This document shows positions 23,780-34,873 of a stretch of DNA of 64,000 nucleotides, piece by piece. The notes under the pieces are model-generated. The model was not told the DNA's origin. It made no database searches and was given only the letters and a program-made list of their open reading frames with translations. The position numbers and the translations under genes were made by a program. Every line of letters starts with the position of its first letter. Positions within the stretch are counted from its first letter, which is position 1. The stretch is from Fremontodendron californicum (taxonomy: Eukaryota; Streptophyta; Magnoliopsida; Malvales; Malvaceae): NCBI GenBank assembly GCA_030761205.1, contig JAULJL010000041.1:692001-756000 (forward strand), given 5' to 3'.

Positions 23780-24718
23780 ATGGAATTGAGCAATCTAACA
23801 CTTGAAGAGTTGGTGGCATACATGAACATGGAAAATCAACAAGCCAATCTCACCTACCCAGTTCAACAATTGGACATGGGAGGATGTCAAGGCCATCAAG
23901 TGTTCCAAGACCAACAGTATGATCATTACTCAAACACTTACCATGAGGGATGGTGGGATCATACTAATTATGGCTACTCGAAAAATTACCAAGAAGTAGA
24001 TCCTTATGCCAATTACACTCATCCATCTAGATTTAATCAATCATGGTCTCAAGAACCAGATCTTTTTCAGCCACTACATATGACTCAAAACTCAGGTACT
24101 TCTTTAGAAGATCTTGTCGATTCTCTTGTTACTAATACTTTGCAATTTCAACAGGAAACAAGGGCAAGTATCCAGAGTTTGGAAAGGCAAATGAGCCTAT
24201 TGGCTAGTAGTATGGTGGTATGGGTAGCACAAAGATCTGAAGAACTCTCTGCCCAAACAATGATTAACCCAAAGGAGAATACTACTATTGTGACCTTGAG
24301 GAATGAGGAACAAGATGAGGATGAGACAGAATTAGAGATGGATTCTATTCTTGAGGATAATGAAGCCACAAATCCAAATAAGAGTATTTCGGCACCTGAG
24401 GTAACGTTTAAGGTTCCACTTTTTACTAATGTTTCTTCTCCACCTTTTCCTAGTAGATTTACAAAGTTCAAGGAGGAAGAACATGAACAACACATGCCGG
24501 GAACCTTAAACAGCTTGTTTGTGGATGCCATTAAAACAATACCAAAATATGCTCCATTCCTCGATGAGATATGCACCACAAAGGATGATGGAATAATACT
24601 TGTAATGGAGAATGTATCCACTGTTGTGCAGAGAAAGCTTCCTCTCAAACGCATAAATTTGGGAAATTTCATGTACGAGCTTGACAAGCCTAAAATGCCA
24701 AGAAGGGGTGTTGGTTAG
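23780..24718 (+). CDS. Shortened Athila-type Gag protein
   Basis: 312 codons from the ATG at 23780; the frame is also open for 12 nt upstream, but without an ATG. The sequence resembles the C-terminal part of Athila Gag: a Tyr/Asn-rich stretch (NTYHEGWWDH), TSLEDLV, TLQFQQETRASIQSLE, PPFPSRF and IPKYAPFLDEICT. It ends just after VQRKLPLK, where Athila enters the protease. The retrotransposon Gag core domain and the protease active site are missing, so the protein seems built from the Gag C-terminal region after an internal deletion. The frame is uninterrupted, which for a young copy may reflect recency and not selection. The product's function is unknown; it might still bind element RNA or Gag of a helper. 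Confidence 0.75.
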   Translation: MELSNLTLEELVAYMNMENQQANLTYPVQQLDMGGCQGHQVFQDQQYDHYSNTYHEGWWDHTNYGYSKNYQEVDPYANYTHPSRFNQSWSQEPDLFQPLHMTQNSGTSLEDLVDSLVTNTLQFQQETRASIQSLERQMSLLASSMVVWVAQRSEELSAQTMINPKENTTIVTLRNEEQDEDETELEMDSILEDNEATNPNKSISAPEVTFKVPLFTNVSSPPFPSRFTKFKEEEHEQHMPGTLNSLFVDAIKTIPKYAPFLDEICTTKDDGIILVMENVSTVVQRKLPLKRINLGNFMYELDKPKMPRRGVG

Positions 24719-26552
24719 ATTCAAAACACTAACTCAAGTGTTAATTGGGAAGGCAGCCCAATTAAAGAAGAAATTGCCAACCCGCCATATTCAGATTTGC
24801 TTTCTTTTCCTTTTCCTTTTATTATTTTTATTATTTTTATTGTTTTTATGTTTATTTGTCAATTGTTTGTTTAGTATTTTAGGATTATTTAGGTTGCATG
24901 AGTTTGTTTTGTTTTGAGTCTTAGTTGTTCCTATTCTTATGTTATTAGTTCTTTTCTCTTACACATGATTCTTTCATTTGGGTTAATAGACTTACATTGA
25001 GGACAATGTAAGAATTAAGTGTGGGGGGAATGATTTAGGATTTTTTTTATTTTCGTCTACTATTTTTTTTATGAGTCTTTATTATTATTATTTTTAGTGT
25101 GTTTTAGTTCCTTTTTAATACAATGATGAGATATGAATTGCATAGGTCTAAACTGGTTACTAGTGAGAAGATTTTCATGAGAATTAAGCTTGATACTAAT
25201 TTTTATGAGCCAATGTTAATATGATATGTTGATTGAGAAAGAAGCATGTTTAGACTTAAAACTGACTTGTATAATCATCATTGTGAGTTTTTGAGCCTAA
25301 AATGATTGATGCATTATACAAATCAATCTAGTTTCTTTCTTGAGTGCTCTTATGATTACATGATTCTCTAGAACTTGCTTTAAACCGTTTGAGACTATAT
25401 TGATACATGTGACAACATGAATATGATAGAGGCATTAGGATTATAACCAGAGCCAAACAGCCATCCCTTATTGATGTTCCAAGAGAACACACCCTTAGTG
25501 AACCAATTTGAGCCTACATTGAATAAGCTATCTCTTTGGTAACCATAACTTGTCCCTAACCTAAATATACTTATATCTTTACCTTTGTTCCAAAGATGAA
25601 TTAGCATGATTTGAGACAAGTTGCAAAGACAAGGGATATTTTTTGGTTAGAAACAAGAAATAAGTGTGGGGGGAAAAGAAAAGAAAAGTCAAGAGAAAAA
25701 GAAATGGAATACTGGAAAATACATTCCTATGTAAAAAAAATAAATAAATATATGAATCATCTCTTGAATTTGTGGAAAAAGAAAAAGATGTTACAAACTT
25801 GTTTAGAATGAAGAAAAGGCCCAACATGAATATCCGGCCTAGGTGACTATGTGCTTGTAAAGAGTTTTGAGAAGTTTCTTTGTATAATTTTTTTATGTCT
25901 CTAAACTTTATGAACTCTTTGGAACCTTTGTGATATCTTTATCCTTTTGTTCTTCAACCACATTACAAACCCCTTGGCCCCATTACAACCTTGATTAAAG
26001 ACCTCTTGATTTATGAAGTTGCATGATCTTTTAGTGGAGAATAGGTGGACAAGCAAGCATATGGTAGAAGTGTTTTCATGAGATTGATTGAGTGTAAACA
26101 CTTTACCACTACTTTAAAGAGTGAAAATCAAGAGAGTATCCCATGTGAGAAGTTGAGATTAAGTTTGAATATGCACTATTTTGATTGAAATATGTTATGT
26201 TAATATTGGCTTAACTCAAACTATTTACATTCAAGCAAGATTTTTTGTGAATTTCTTTAAGCTATTGATTAGTTTTTAAGACTTGTCCAATGATTATCTC
26301 AAATTTATATTGGAAGGATTAGTTATAATTATTATTTTTAGTTTTTCTTATGTTTTCAATGTTTGTGGGTATCGTCCTAGTAAACCCTCACGAGACTAAA
26401 CTCGTCCACTAGGGACACCTAGGGGTTTAAAGGCTTGTGTCACATGCTAAGTGCCACCGTGATTTCCTACGAAAATGGATTAGATTAGATTTTCTTATTT
26501 TATTTTTATTGAGTCGTTGCTAGGGACTAGCAACAATCTAAGTGTGGGGGTG
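24719..26552 (+). other. Non-coding 3' internal region of the Athila-like element
   Basis: No pol domain is found in any frame. The motif aagtgtgggggg appears at about 25018, 25662 and 26540; the last is the polypurine tract at the 3' LTR and the others look like duplicated or relic tracts. Small frames here lack family features. Confidence 0.8.
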
Positions 26553-28617
26553 TGATAACTCGTATAATTATATAGTTTTTAGTTATGTTTTATTATTGTT
26601 TTGTGTCAAATACGAGTTATTATTGTTTAGTCTAATTGTGTTTATGATCTTTTATATTTTTATGTAATTTGGTGTTTTTCACAAGTTTCTTTGAGTGATT
26701 TCAGATTACTAGAATTAAGGGCAAATCCAGTTCAGTTCCAGTTCCGACACCTTTTTCCATATCAGCTATATCTGGAGTTTCACTGAAGCAATAAGGCTGA
26801 AATTTTAACCATGCAAATTTAAGAGGCATATCTATCTTTTTCATGTTTTACACTTCTTGAAGAGGAGTCGTTTTCCCTAGCGAAATCAACCATCAAGTTG
26901 GCTGATGTGCAATGACGTCTGTCCTGAGCATTTTTCGCATTTTGACCATATCGTCCGATACACATCAGCAAATGAGCTGATTCTAACGCTATGGATCAAT
27001 AACTGATAGGGGAACATTTGTCTAGAAGACCATGTGATCAGATAAAGCCTCCAATATTGAAGAAATCGACCATCAAGTTGGCTGATGTGCAATGACGTCT
27101 GTGCTGACCTGTTTTCGTATTTTGCCCATATCTTCTTCTCCACATCAGCAAATGAGCTGATTCCAACGGCTATGAATCAATAACTCATAGGGGAACATTT
27201 TTCTCGAAGGCCATGTGATCAGATCAGGCCTCCAATATTGACAAAATCGACCATCAAGTTGGCTGATCAAAATGGTCATACAATATGACGAAAATTGTTA
27301 GAAAAATGCACCCACCTATTATACCTACCTTTGAAATTTGTAAAGCTTGTATCTTGTCATTTAGCCCTCCAAAATGTGTATAAATAGAGGGCCTTGGATG
27401 ATTGTAGAGGATCATATTGTACATAGGTAGGATATTAGCCATTGTAATAAAATTCTCTAAGTTTTCTTCTTCTTTCTTTTCTCTAGTTTTGTTTTTCTTT
27501 AGAAAGAGCAAGAGGTTGGATAATTAATATTCTTCCTTTTCTTCTTTCTTTCTTTTATTTTCTTCTTAGATTTTCTTTAATTTTATGTTTATGTTTACAA
27601 TGCCTATGCTAGGCTAAACTTTTATTTGGTTAAGGGTGATTTCAAAGCCCTAGACATGTTTTGTGATTGATTTTCAGATTCTATCTATCATTAATTTTCT
27701 ATCAAAGTTGCTTATGTTCTTCTACAAGAATTGTTCATGATGTTGTCTTGATTTATTTAGGTGTACAACTAGATAGATCTTGATAATTATCTATTGCTAG
27801 TTTAGGAGTCTTGATCCGTGTAATTGTCTTGATTTCCTATTCATAAGTGGCAATTTGTGATTAATGATTATGGTCAAGTTTTCAATAATTGCAAAGTGGA
27901 ACATAACCTAAGTTGAACAATCCGAGCTTATGTGTTTGTTGCTTAGATCAACCTATCTTTCTCATCATAAAGCTGCCATTAAATTGAATTTAGAGAGCTT
28001 ATTCTAGGTTGTTTAATGGTTAGAGATTAAATAGAGAGCTTGTTCTATTTAACGACAAACTAAGGAAAGATTGGGATAACAGAGCTTGTTGTTATCTACG
28101 GTTGTTAACTTTGATAGTTGGTTGATATTGATAGATCTGAAATTGATTCTTAATGATGTCTAGTGGTGGAGAATGAAACCTTAACCATATTTTTCATATT
28201 TGATTCTTCTTACTTACTTGTTTTCTTACTTTTTTAGTTTGCTTATTTTTTTTATATTTATTTTTATTGGCTGGTTATACCGCCTAATTTGTATATTAAC
28301 TTTGTTTTATTTTTATTGGCTGGTTATACCGCCTAATTTAGTATATATATTTTTATTGGCTGGTTATACCGCCTAATTTAGTATATATATTTTTATTGGC
28401 TGGTTATACCGCCTTGCATCTTATTCTTATTATTTACTTTAGTTTAAATCTGGCTTCAAAAACCCCTTTTCTTTTATTGTTCTTGAATTTAAGTTTTAAA
28501 CTATTAACTTATAAACTAAAACCCAATCCCTGAGGACTCGACCCTTGCTAACTACTATACTTACAATTTATCTTTTTAGTGCAAGGTTAAATAAGATACA
28601 CTCTTTTGGGTGCATCA
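26553..28617 (+). repeat. 3' LTR of the Athila-like element
   Basis: 2065 bp, matching 21584-23648 with few differences. TATA box at 27379-27386. It is followed by target duplication cttcc at 28618-28622. Confidence 0.93.
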
Positions 28618-28622
28618 CTTCC

Positions 28623-29105
28623 TAGAAATTTCTTCATCTCCCTCTCTAGAATTGTCTACATAATTCTTTAATTCTCTTTAGATTTCTTTCTAGAAATCTC
28701 TCCAATCGTTTCTTCCTAGATTATTCTTTAGTTTTCTATCTAGATGTTTCTCCAATCTTTTAGTTCTAGATTTCTCCTCTGCTTAATGTAACCGACAATG
28801 ATAAGTCGGTCTAGCATAATTATAAATAGGTGTGTGCTAGTTGAGTGGAGTAAGTGAAAGTGGTGAGCAAGAAAACAAAGAGTGAATAGTAAAGTGAGAA
28901 AGAGTTTGTGTGAGGTTGTCTCCATTGTTAGTTGGTGTTCACACCAATTGTATTTGGTCTTTTCTCATATTAATAAAAGAGTTGTTTTTCGAAAGTTACT
29001 GTAGCTTCCCGAGATAAAGTTACTGTAGCGTATCGAGAAAGTTACTGTAGCAAATTGATACTGTAGCACAAAACTACAATCGGTATCGAGGGTCAAAAAT
29101 CAACA
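28623..29105 (+). repeat. 3' LTR of the intact copia element, right part
   Basis: The remaining 483 bp of the LTR split by the Athila-like insertion. It ends gtcaaaaatcaaca, followed by TSD tttta. Confidence 0.93.
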
Positions 29106-29110
29106 TTTTA

Positions 29111-30504
29111 AACTCTAATCGTCAAAATGTTCCTTTTGAAATAAATACATTAATTAAGTTCTTATAATAATCATAAAAAAATTAGGTATCTTAATATTAA
29201 AAATTCATAACTAGACCAAGTAATATTGGACTAATACGAACACGACAGGAGAAAAATAATTAAAACACGACATAACAAAAAAAATAACACGACATAAATA
29301 CACGAATATATCAAAATTTATATAAATATATAATATATTAAATACGATTATAATATAAAAAATATACAAACACGATACGAATAAACGAATTATCAAATCT
29401 AACTCAAACCGAGCTCCATTCAGCAAGACTCAATTCAAGAATGCTTCTAAGTTAGACAATTTAGACTTGAAGATCGACACCATAATTGAGCCCGTCATGA
29501 TTATTCCTAGCTAAATCAATAATGTTTTGCGAGTAATCCAAATAAAGTTTATATATATCCAACCTAATAAGTAGAGATGTCAATTTTGAATATAAAATTA
29601 CAAAATTTTGAATTTAACAAGTGTAAGGTAACACCACTTAACATGCTCTTTTCACATGTAGAGAAGATAACAGGCAAAATAAAAATAAATAAATAAATAA
29701 ATAAACTGAACTCTTATATCATGTTAAACATTTAATTTAAAGCTAATTGATGATGATAAATGAAGAACTCAACTTGAATATAAAATCATAAAAAATTTAA
29801 GACGTAATAAATGTGAGATAACACCACTTAATAATATATATATATATATATAAAGAAAATAATGTGATTCAAATTTAAAAAAGGAAAAAAAAAATCAATC
29901 TACTTATCATACAACCTCTATGTATGTGTTAACTTGTAAGTGTGCATTGTTAATTAAATGATAGAAAAAAAAAGTTTGAGTTCATTTTTTATATATTGAC
30001 AATTTTTTTTTTTTTTTTAATTTTGTAAGTGGGATTAAGAAACTATCTCATTTATTTTTTAACTTTTTTTTTTATTTTTTTTTAAATATACTCTAAAGAT
30101 ATGTGTCATCCTACTAAACTTGTTTATAAAATTTAATAACTTTACTGATGGCGGATAAGAAAAAGTTTTCTGTTAAATAATTATAAAAGTGATATATGCT
30201 TTCTATTTTTATACACTTAATTATTTGGTAATCAAAAGTGAATATTAAATAAATAATCGGTCAATAGTATTTTTGGTTGGTTTAGACAAAGTTTCACAGT
30301 CACACACGTGCATAGTATAATACTATATATGTAAACAATGTAACATGCTCTACAGCTGCTTTAATTTGTCAATATACATACATAGCATACTAATTTTAGC
30401 ATAGGTTTTATTTTATTTTGATAAAATCAGTCAAACCTCCTCGTGAAAACACAAACACACAAGAAAAAGTAATTCTTTAGACCAAATCGTTAATCAATTT
30501 GTCT
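29111..30504. other. Intergenic with repeat fragments
   Basis: 29210-29430 is a remnant of the cgtgtcgtgtt-type dispersed repeat. About 29579-29640 and 29764-29840 are diverged direct copies sharing gaatataaaatcaca- and gagataacaccactta-like words. The rest is AT-rich low complexity. No gene seen. Confidence 0.55.
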
Positions 30505-30512
30505 CCCATGAT

Positions 30513-30795
30513 TAGTGTTCATAAGTTGGGTCGTGTCTGATTTAAATAAAAAAAAAAAAATTACTTGTTTATGTTTGGCTCGAGTTTAGTTTGAAAATTT
30601 ATTTTATTGTTTAAAATATTAAAAAAAAAATATTTTTATATTTTTAATTAAATTTAAATAAAAAATATTTTTTATTATTTAAATAATAATTTAAGTCGAA
30701 TTGATCTGAATTATCAAAAAATCTATCATAAATTCGATTCAATTCGGATCAAATCTATTGAAATGAACGAGTAATCCACCCCGTGAACAGATTTA
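30513..30795. mobile_element. hAT-type MITE, 283 bp
   Basis: The ends tagtgttcata and ccgtgaacagattta are imperfect inverted repeats. They are flanked by 8-bp direct sites cccatgat (30505-30512) and cgcatgat (30796-30803), 7 of 8 matching. The core is AT-rich and the ends carry gattcaattcggatc-type words. It is the same family as 32143-32432 and probably 38670-38970 and 61914-62200. Confidence 0.65.
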
Positions 30796-30803
30796 CGCAT
30801 GAT

Positions 30804-31514
30804 CTAGACTTTACCATAAAATCTGGTCTAAAATCCAACAAAAAGAAAAGAAAAAAAAACAATTTTTGTAGAAAATACTATTATTGTACAAATAATTACA
30901 AAAGCTAAAAATTAAAAAAAGGCAAAGGAGAAAAGCACGTGATTAAAGGGTGTGCACGTGATTTGCGATCTTCCTTCTTCTCCCAAGGAATCCGCATTAA
31001 GACACGGTAACTAGATTAATTCATACTCAAATCTTAAATTCTCCTGTCCATTAAAAAAAAAAAAATTATTTTTAAAATATTCTTGTTTGTGTTAAAAAAA
31101 AAATGACCTTAAAATTTAAATGGTTAAATTAGAAAAATTAAAAAGTTTAGTTGGTTTATTACTTTAAATTGTATCACGTTTAAAAATATGCTAAAAAAAT
31201 AAATGTAATTAATAAAAGATGAAACTCAACAAATAAACTAATTATAACAAATTGTTCAATATTAAAACAAATTAAATCATGAATCTTGATTCCTATAAAA
31301 TCTTCAATTGTAGAAATGTTTGGTTTCTATTTTATTTTATAAAATAAAACATGATTTTGAATCAATGAAAAATATATGTATTCAGAACTTAGGGTTTAAC
31401 TTAAATGGTTCACTCATTTCTTTTAAAGTTAGATTTCAGCATGGCTGGAGTTCAATCCAATAACACTTGCAAACTCCTTCCTCAATTCTCATTAAGCCTT
31501 GACCTCCTATGTAC
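30804..31514. other. Intergenic, no gene seen
   Basis: AT-rich with long A tracts. No supported frame. Confidence 0.5.
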
Positions 31515-31517
31515 TAA

Positions 31518-32112
31518 GGTCCCGTTTAGCATGATTTTGAGTATCCAAAAACTGTTTTTCAAACTCTTAACTCTTAAGCAATGCCAAAGGATTGGCTTTT
31601 GGGATAAAGTTGACAAAAGCCTGATTTTCAAAATCAAGCTTTTGCTACAAACTCAGTAGCCCAATGTTGGTGCTTTTGAGATGGTTTGTCAACTTTATAG
31701 GTGAAAAGATTATATACTTCTTTTTTTTTTTTAAATGACAAAATTAATCCTTAGATTAAAATATTTTTTATTCTATTTATTTTTTTAGGTTAAAATAATT
31801 TTATTTTTTAGAAAAATAAAAATTGTATAATTTTAAAATTAAATTTTATACTAATGATTTAATTTTTTTTAGCAATGTTAATAATATTTGATTTCTTAAA
31901 ATAAAAATTATTTTCATTATTTACTTTTTAGCATTATGTCCGTTTTAGACATTTTAACTTTTCATAATAATTTTTCAAAACAGTGGCCAACACTTCAAAA
32001 TCTCAAATTACAATTTTACTAGCAATTTTTAACAGTCCACTTTTCAAACACATTTTTTTCAAACTAAAATTTTTCAATCCAAATTTTTTTAACCACAATA
32101 CTAAACTAGACC
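31518..32112. mobile_element. PIF/Harbinger (Tourist-like) MITE, 595 bp
   Basis: Terminal inverted repeats ggtcccgtttagcatgat and atactaaactagacc (inverse ggtctagtttagtat), with flanking 3-bp target duplication taa at 31515-31517 and 32113-32115. The TIR pattern and the TWA-type duplication fit PIF/Harbinger. The interior is AT-rich without coding capacity. Confidence 0.65.
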
Positions 32113-32142
32113 TAAGAAAAATACATATATCCACCTCATATA

Positions 32143-32432
32143 AGAGGTGCTCATGGGCCAGGCCGGGTCGCGATTCGAAATTTTTTTATTTTTTTTGCTA
32201 AGGCCCGGCCCTGGGCCGACCTGCAAGCCCGAATTACTGTTTATCCTTTAATAAAAAAAATATATTTTAATTTTTTTTATATTTTTATAATTAAAATTTA
32301 AAAAAATAATATTTTTTTTAATATATGAACAATGATCTGGGTCGAGCCGGGCCGACCCGAATCACAAATATTGAGGCTCAAGCCCGATCCAATACGGACC
32401 AAGTGAACTACTCGATCCGTGAACAGGTCTAT
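32143..32432. mobile_element. hAT-type MITE, 290 bp
   Basis: The ends agaggtgctcatgg and ccgtgaacaggtctat are inverted relatives. The 8-bp flanks ctcatata (32135-32142) and ctcatatt (32433-32440) match at 7 of 8 positions. The arms are GC-rich (gggccaggccgggtc; gggtcgagccgggccga) around an AT-rich core. Non-coding. Confidence 0.75.
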
Positions 32433-32440
32433 CTCATATT

Positions 32441-33754
32441 CAACCAATTGAATTCAAATCCTTTTGTCTTAATGAATAAATTAAAAGAATCTTATACGAG
32501 AATGTCAATCAAGGTAAATAAATTAAAATTCATCTCTTTATAGTAAAACTAACTATATGGATAAAGTGGATTATAGAAGCTAAATATGGGCTTGTCTTTT
32601 CTTATACGCTTAATTATTCATTTAATGTTATATATCCTATAGTGTAATGATAGATAAGTAGCAACTATCAATCTTGAAAAAAAGATAAAACCCAAAATTT
32701 CAATAAATTTACAAAACTAATTCCACCAATTTCAACTGTAAAATGAAATAATGCTACAATATTCACCATTTTACATATAGTTTTTATTTTCTTTTAAATC
32801 TTGACTTGATATGACAAGTAATTATTGTTCGATTAAATTTATAAATGTCGTGTTTTGCACGACAAATTAATTGTTGAATGGAAAAAGATACGAATTTATA
32901 TAGTCATTGACACAAATACAAAGGGGAAAAAAAAAAAAAAAAAAAAGAGAGTGCAAACTCAGCCCCAACAAAATTTCAAAGCTCATTTAATTTTCATGGC
33001 TTTGAATTTCGGCCGTGTTTGTCACTCTTTGGTTTCATGTGCAATAAGCTTTGGTGCTAGGGTTATTAATGAGCCTGAACTCTTAGCATCTCGAATTTAC
33101 ATTGTTTGAGGGCAAATTGTAGTGGCAAAAATCAGGTGGTCCATTAATTAACCCTAGTGGTCCTAATTGTTTTTTCTATAGCAACCAGACAGCTCTCTAT
33201 TGCCTTACGTGGATCTAACTAGATTCGATAAATATGTTTGTTTAGTTTTTTTCCGTACTAATCATATTTAAACGTATCATATTAATTATATTTAAATGTG
33301 TCGTATTGTGTTTATTAAACATGTCGTGTTCGTATAATATTTTTTATCGTATCTAAATAAACCCTAAATCTAAGGTTAATCAATTTTAAGCCATTTTTTA
33401 TGCTATCTATCTTTCTCTGAAACAAGCAGCTTTGATAGAATCATGGACCACGACAAGTTTTCATTTATTAGGGCTTTGCTAACTCGTAACCAAAACTTCC
33501 TCACTGCTCAACTGTTTTTCCTCATTCAGATTAAAATGTACGGTCCACATTAACCCACATCAATCTGCCTCATCAATGATTCAGATTCTTCCAAAAAATT
33601 ATTAGTAAGGTAGCTACCATATTAAATTTCCCCACTCAGTCTATCCACCACAGATCTGTTCCTCTCAATTAGATCATTATCGAAGTAATTTAATCCCAAG
33701 ATATTCATTAATTATTGAATCAAGTCCCACTTCATTAAAATCTTTGGTACATAT
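32441..33754. other. Intergenic with a repeat remnant
   Basis: About 33225-33370 belongs to the cgtgtcgtgtt-type dispersed repeat. A long A tract lies at 32925-32946. No gene is supported. Positions 33750-33754 (catat) are the TSD of the next element. Confidence 0.5.
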
Positions 33755-34254
33755 TGTTAAAGTCAACAACTCCTCTAGAATTCTCTCTCCTTCCTAGAAA
33801 TTTCTTCATCTCCCTCTCTAGAATTGTCTACATAATTCTCCCTAGATTATTCTTCAATCACCTTCCTAGAAACTTCTCTCCCTAGTTTCTTCTATATTCT
33901 TCTCCATATTTGCTTCTCTAGAATATTATAGCTTAGCCAACATACATACTAGAATGTTGTAAGGAACCGACATAAATGGTTATAAATAGAGCCTTAGGTG
34001 TTATGTGTTGTGTAGATGAGAAAGAAAAGGTAGAGAGGTGAGTAGAGAGAAAAAGGAAGAAAAAGATATGAGTGAAGGAGTGAAGTTGTGAGTGCATATT
34101 AAAAGAGTGTGTCTAGTGTATATTTGGTCTTTTCTCATATTAATAAAAGAGTTGTTTTTTCGGAAGTTACTGTAGCATCCCGAGATAAAGTTACTGTATC
34201 AAATCGGTACTGTAGCACAAAACTACAATCGGTACCGAGAGTCAAAAATCAACA
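33755..34254 (+). repeat. 5' LTR of the gag-only copia element
   Basis: About 500 bp, TG...CA, TATA box at 33981-33988. The R/U5 end (ttggtcttttctcatatt onward) matches the intact copia LTR, while much of the upstream half differs. Confidence 0.92.
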
Positions 34255-34873
34255 AAGTGGTATCAGAGCCAGACAATCCTGAGGACCAGATTATCAGAGC
34301 TGGACGATCTTGAGGACCGGAGTATCAGAGTCAGACGATCCTGAGGACCGGGCGATCAAAGCGGGACGATTAGAGCGGGACAATCCAAAGGACTAGAATA
34401 TCAGAGCTAGACGGTCAGGGACCGGAGTATGCTCATCAGAGAAAAGACAAGAAGCCAGAAGTTTCTCGAAATCAGATGATCGAGAATTGTAATTATCGAT
34501 GATAGATCGAGTCGCGGAAAGGGCTACCTGAAGCAGTGTGAGAGCCATCACGAGAACAGGTGAAAATGGCTACCTACTTACCTAAAGTAGTGTGAGAGCC
34601 ATCACGAGAATAGGTGAAAAGGGCTACCTACTTGGAGTAGAGTGAGAGCCGTCACAAGAAGAAGTGAAAAGGGCTACCTACTATCAGAGTGAAAGCCACC
34701 GCGAGAAGACAGAGCTAGACGGTCAGGGACCGGAGTACGCATATCGGAGAAAGACAGTCTGGGACTGTGAAGATTATTGGTCTGGGACCAAGACGATCAG
34801 GGATCGTAGTTCGTGAGGATATAGAGACTGACAGAATACAACCTTGAGAAAAGTGAGGCACTCTCAAGTCAGA
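34255..34873 (+). repeat. Leader with PBS-derived and other short direct repeats
   Basis: After the PBS, the words tatcagagc-gac-atc and ctgaggaccgg recur several times (34258-34440), so PBS-like sequence is repeated. A second set with gtgagagccatcacgagaa and ggctacctact recurs three times (34520-34710). The last part (gacggtcagggaccggagta, 34715-34820) matches the leader of the intact copia element (17190-17290). Non-coding. Confidence 0.8.

Larger units (their letters stand above)
21584..28617 (+). mobile_element. Non-autonomous Athila-like Ty3/gypsy element
   Basis: 7034 bp with TSD cttcc (21579-21583 and 28618-28622). The LTRs are 21584-23648 and 26553-28617, 2065 bp each, TG...CA, differing by about seven substitutions and two single-base indels by eye. 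PBS TGGCGCCGTTGCCGGGGA (23655-23672) matches the tRNA-Asp type used by Athila. The polypurine tract gtgtgggggtg is at 26542-26552. Only a shortened Gag-related frame is left; protease core, RT, RNase H and integrase are absent. Its LTR divergence is lower than that of the copia element it sits in, consistent with the nesting order. Confidence 0.93.
16612..29105 (+). mobile_element. Ty1/copia element with intact Gag-Pol, 3' LTR split by an Athila-like insertion
   Basis: TSD tttta at 16607-16611 and 29106-29110. The 5' LTR is 16612-17174 (563 bp). The 3' LTR is 21504-21583 plus 28623-29105 (80 + 483 = 563 bp), interrupted by the element at 21584-28617. PBS TGGTATCAGAGC is at 17178-17189, and the polypurine tract ttgagggggag is at 21493-21503. 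The LTRs differ at about 8 positions by eye. Without the insert the element is about 5.46 kb, a normal copia length. Confidence 0.96.

Noticed and set aside
25395..26101. Possible pol remnants in the Athila-like internal region
   Set aside because: No RT, RNase H or integrase motif in any frame; short frames only.
31405..31659. 84-codon plus frame
   Set aside because: Overlaps the left end of a Harbinger-type MITE and has no recognisable domain.
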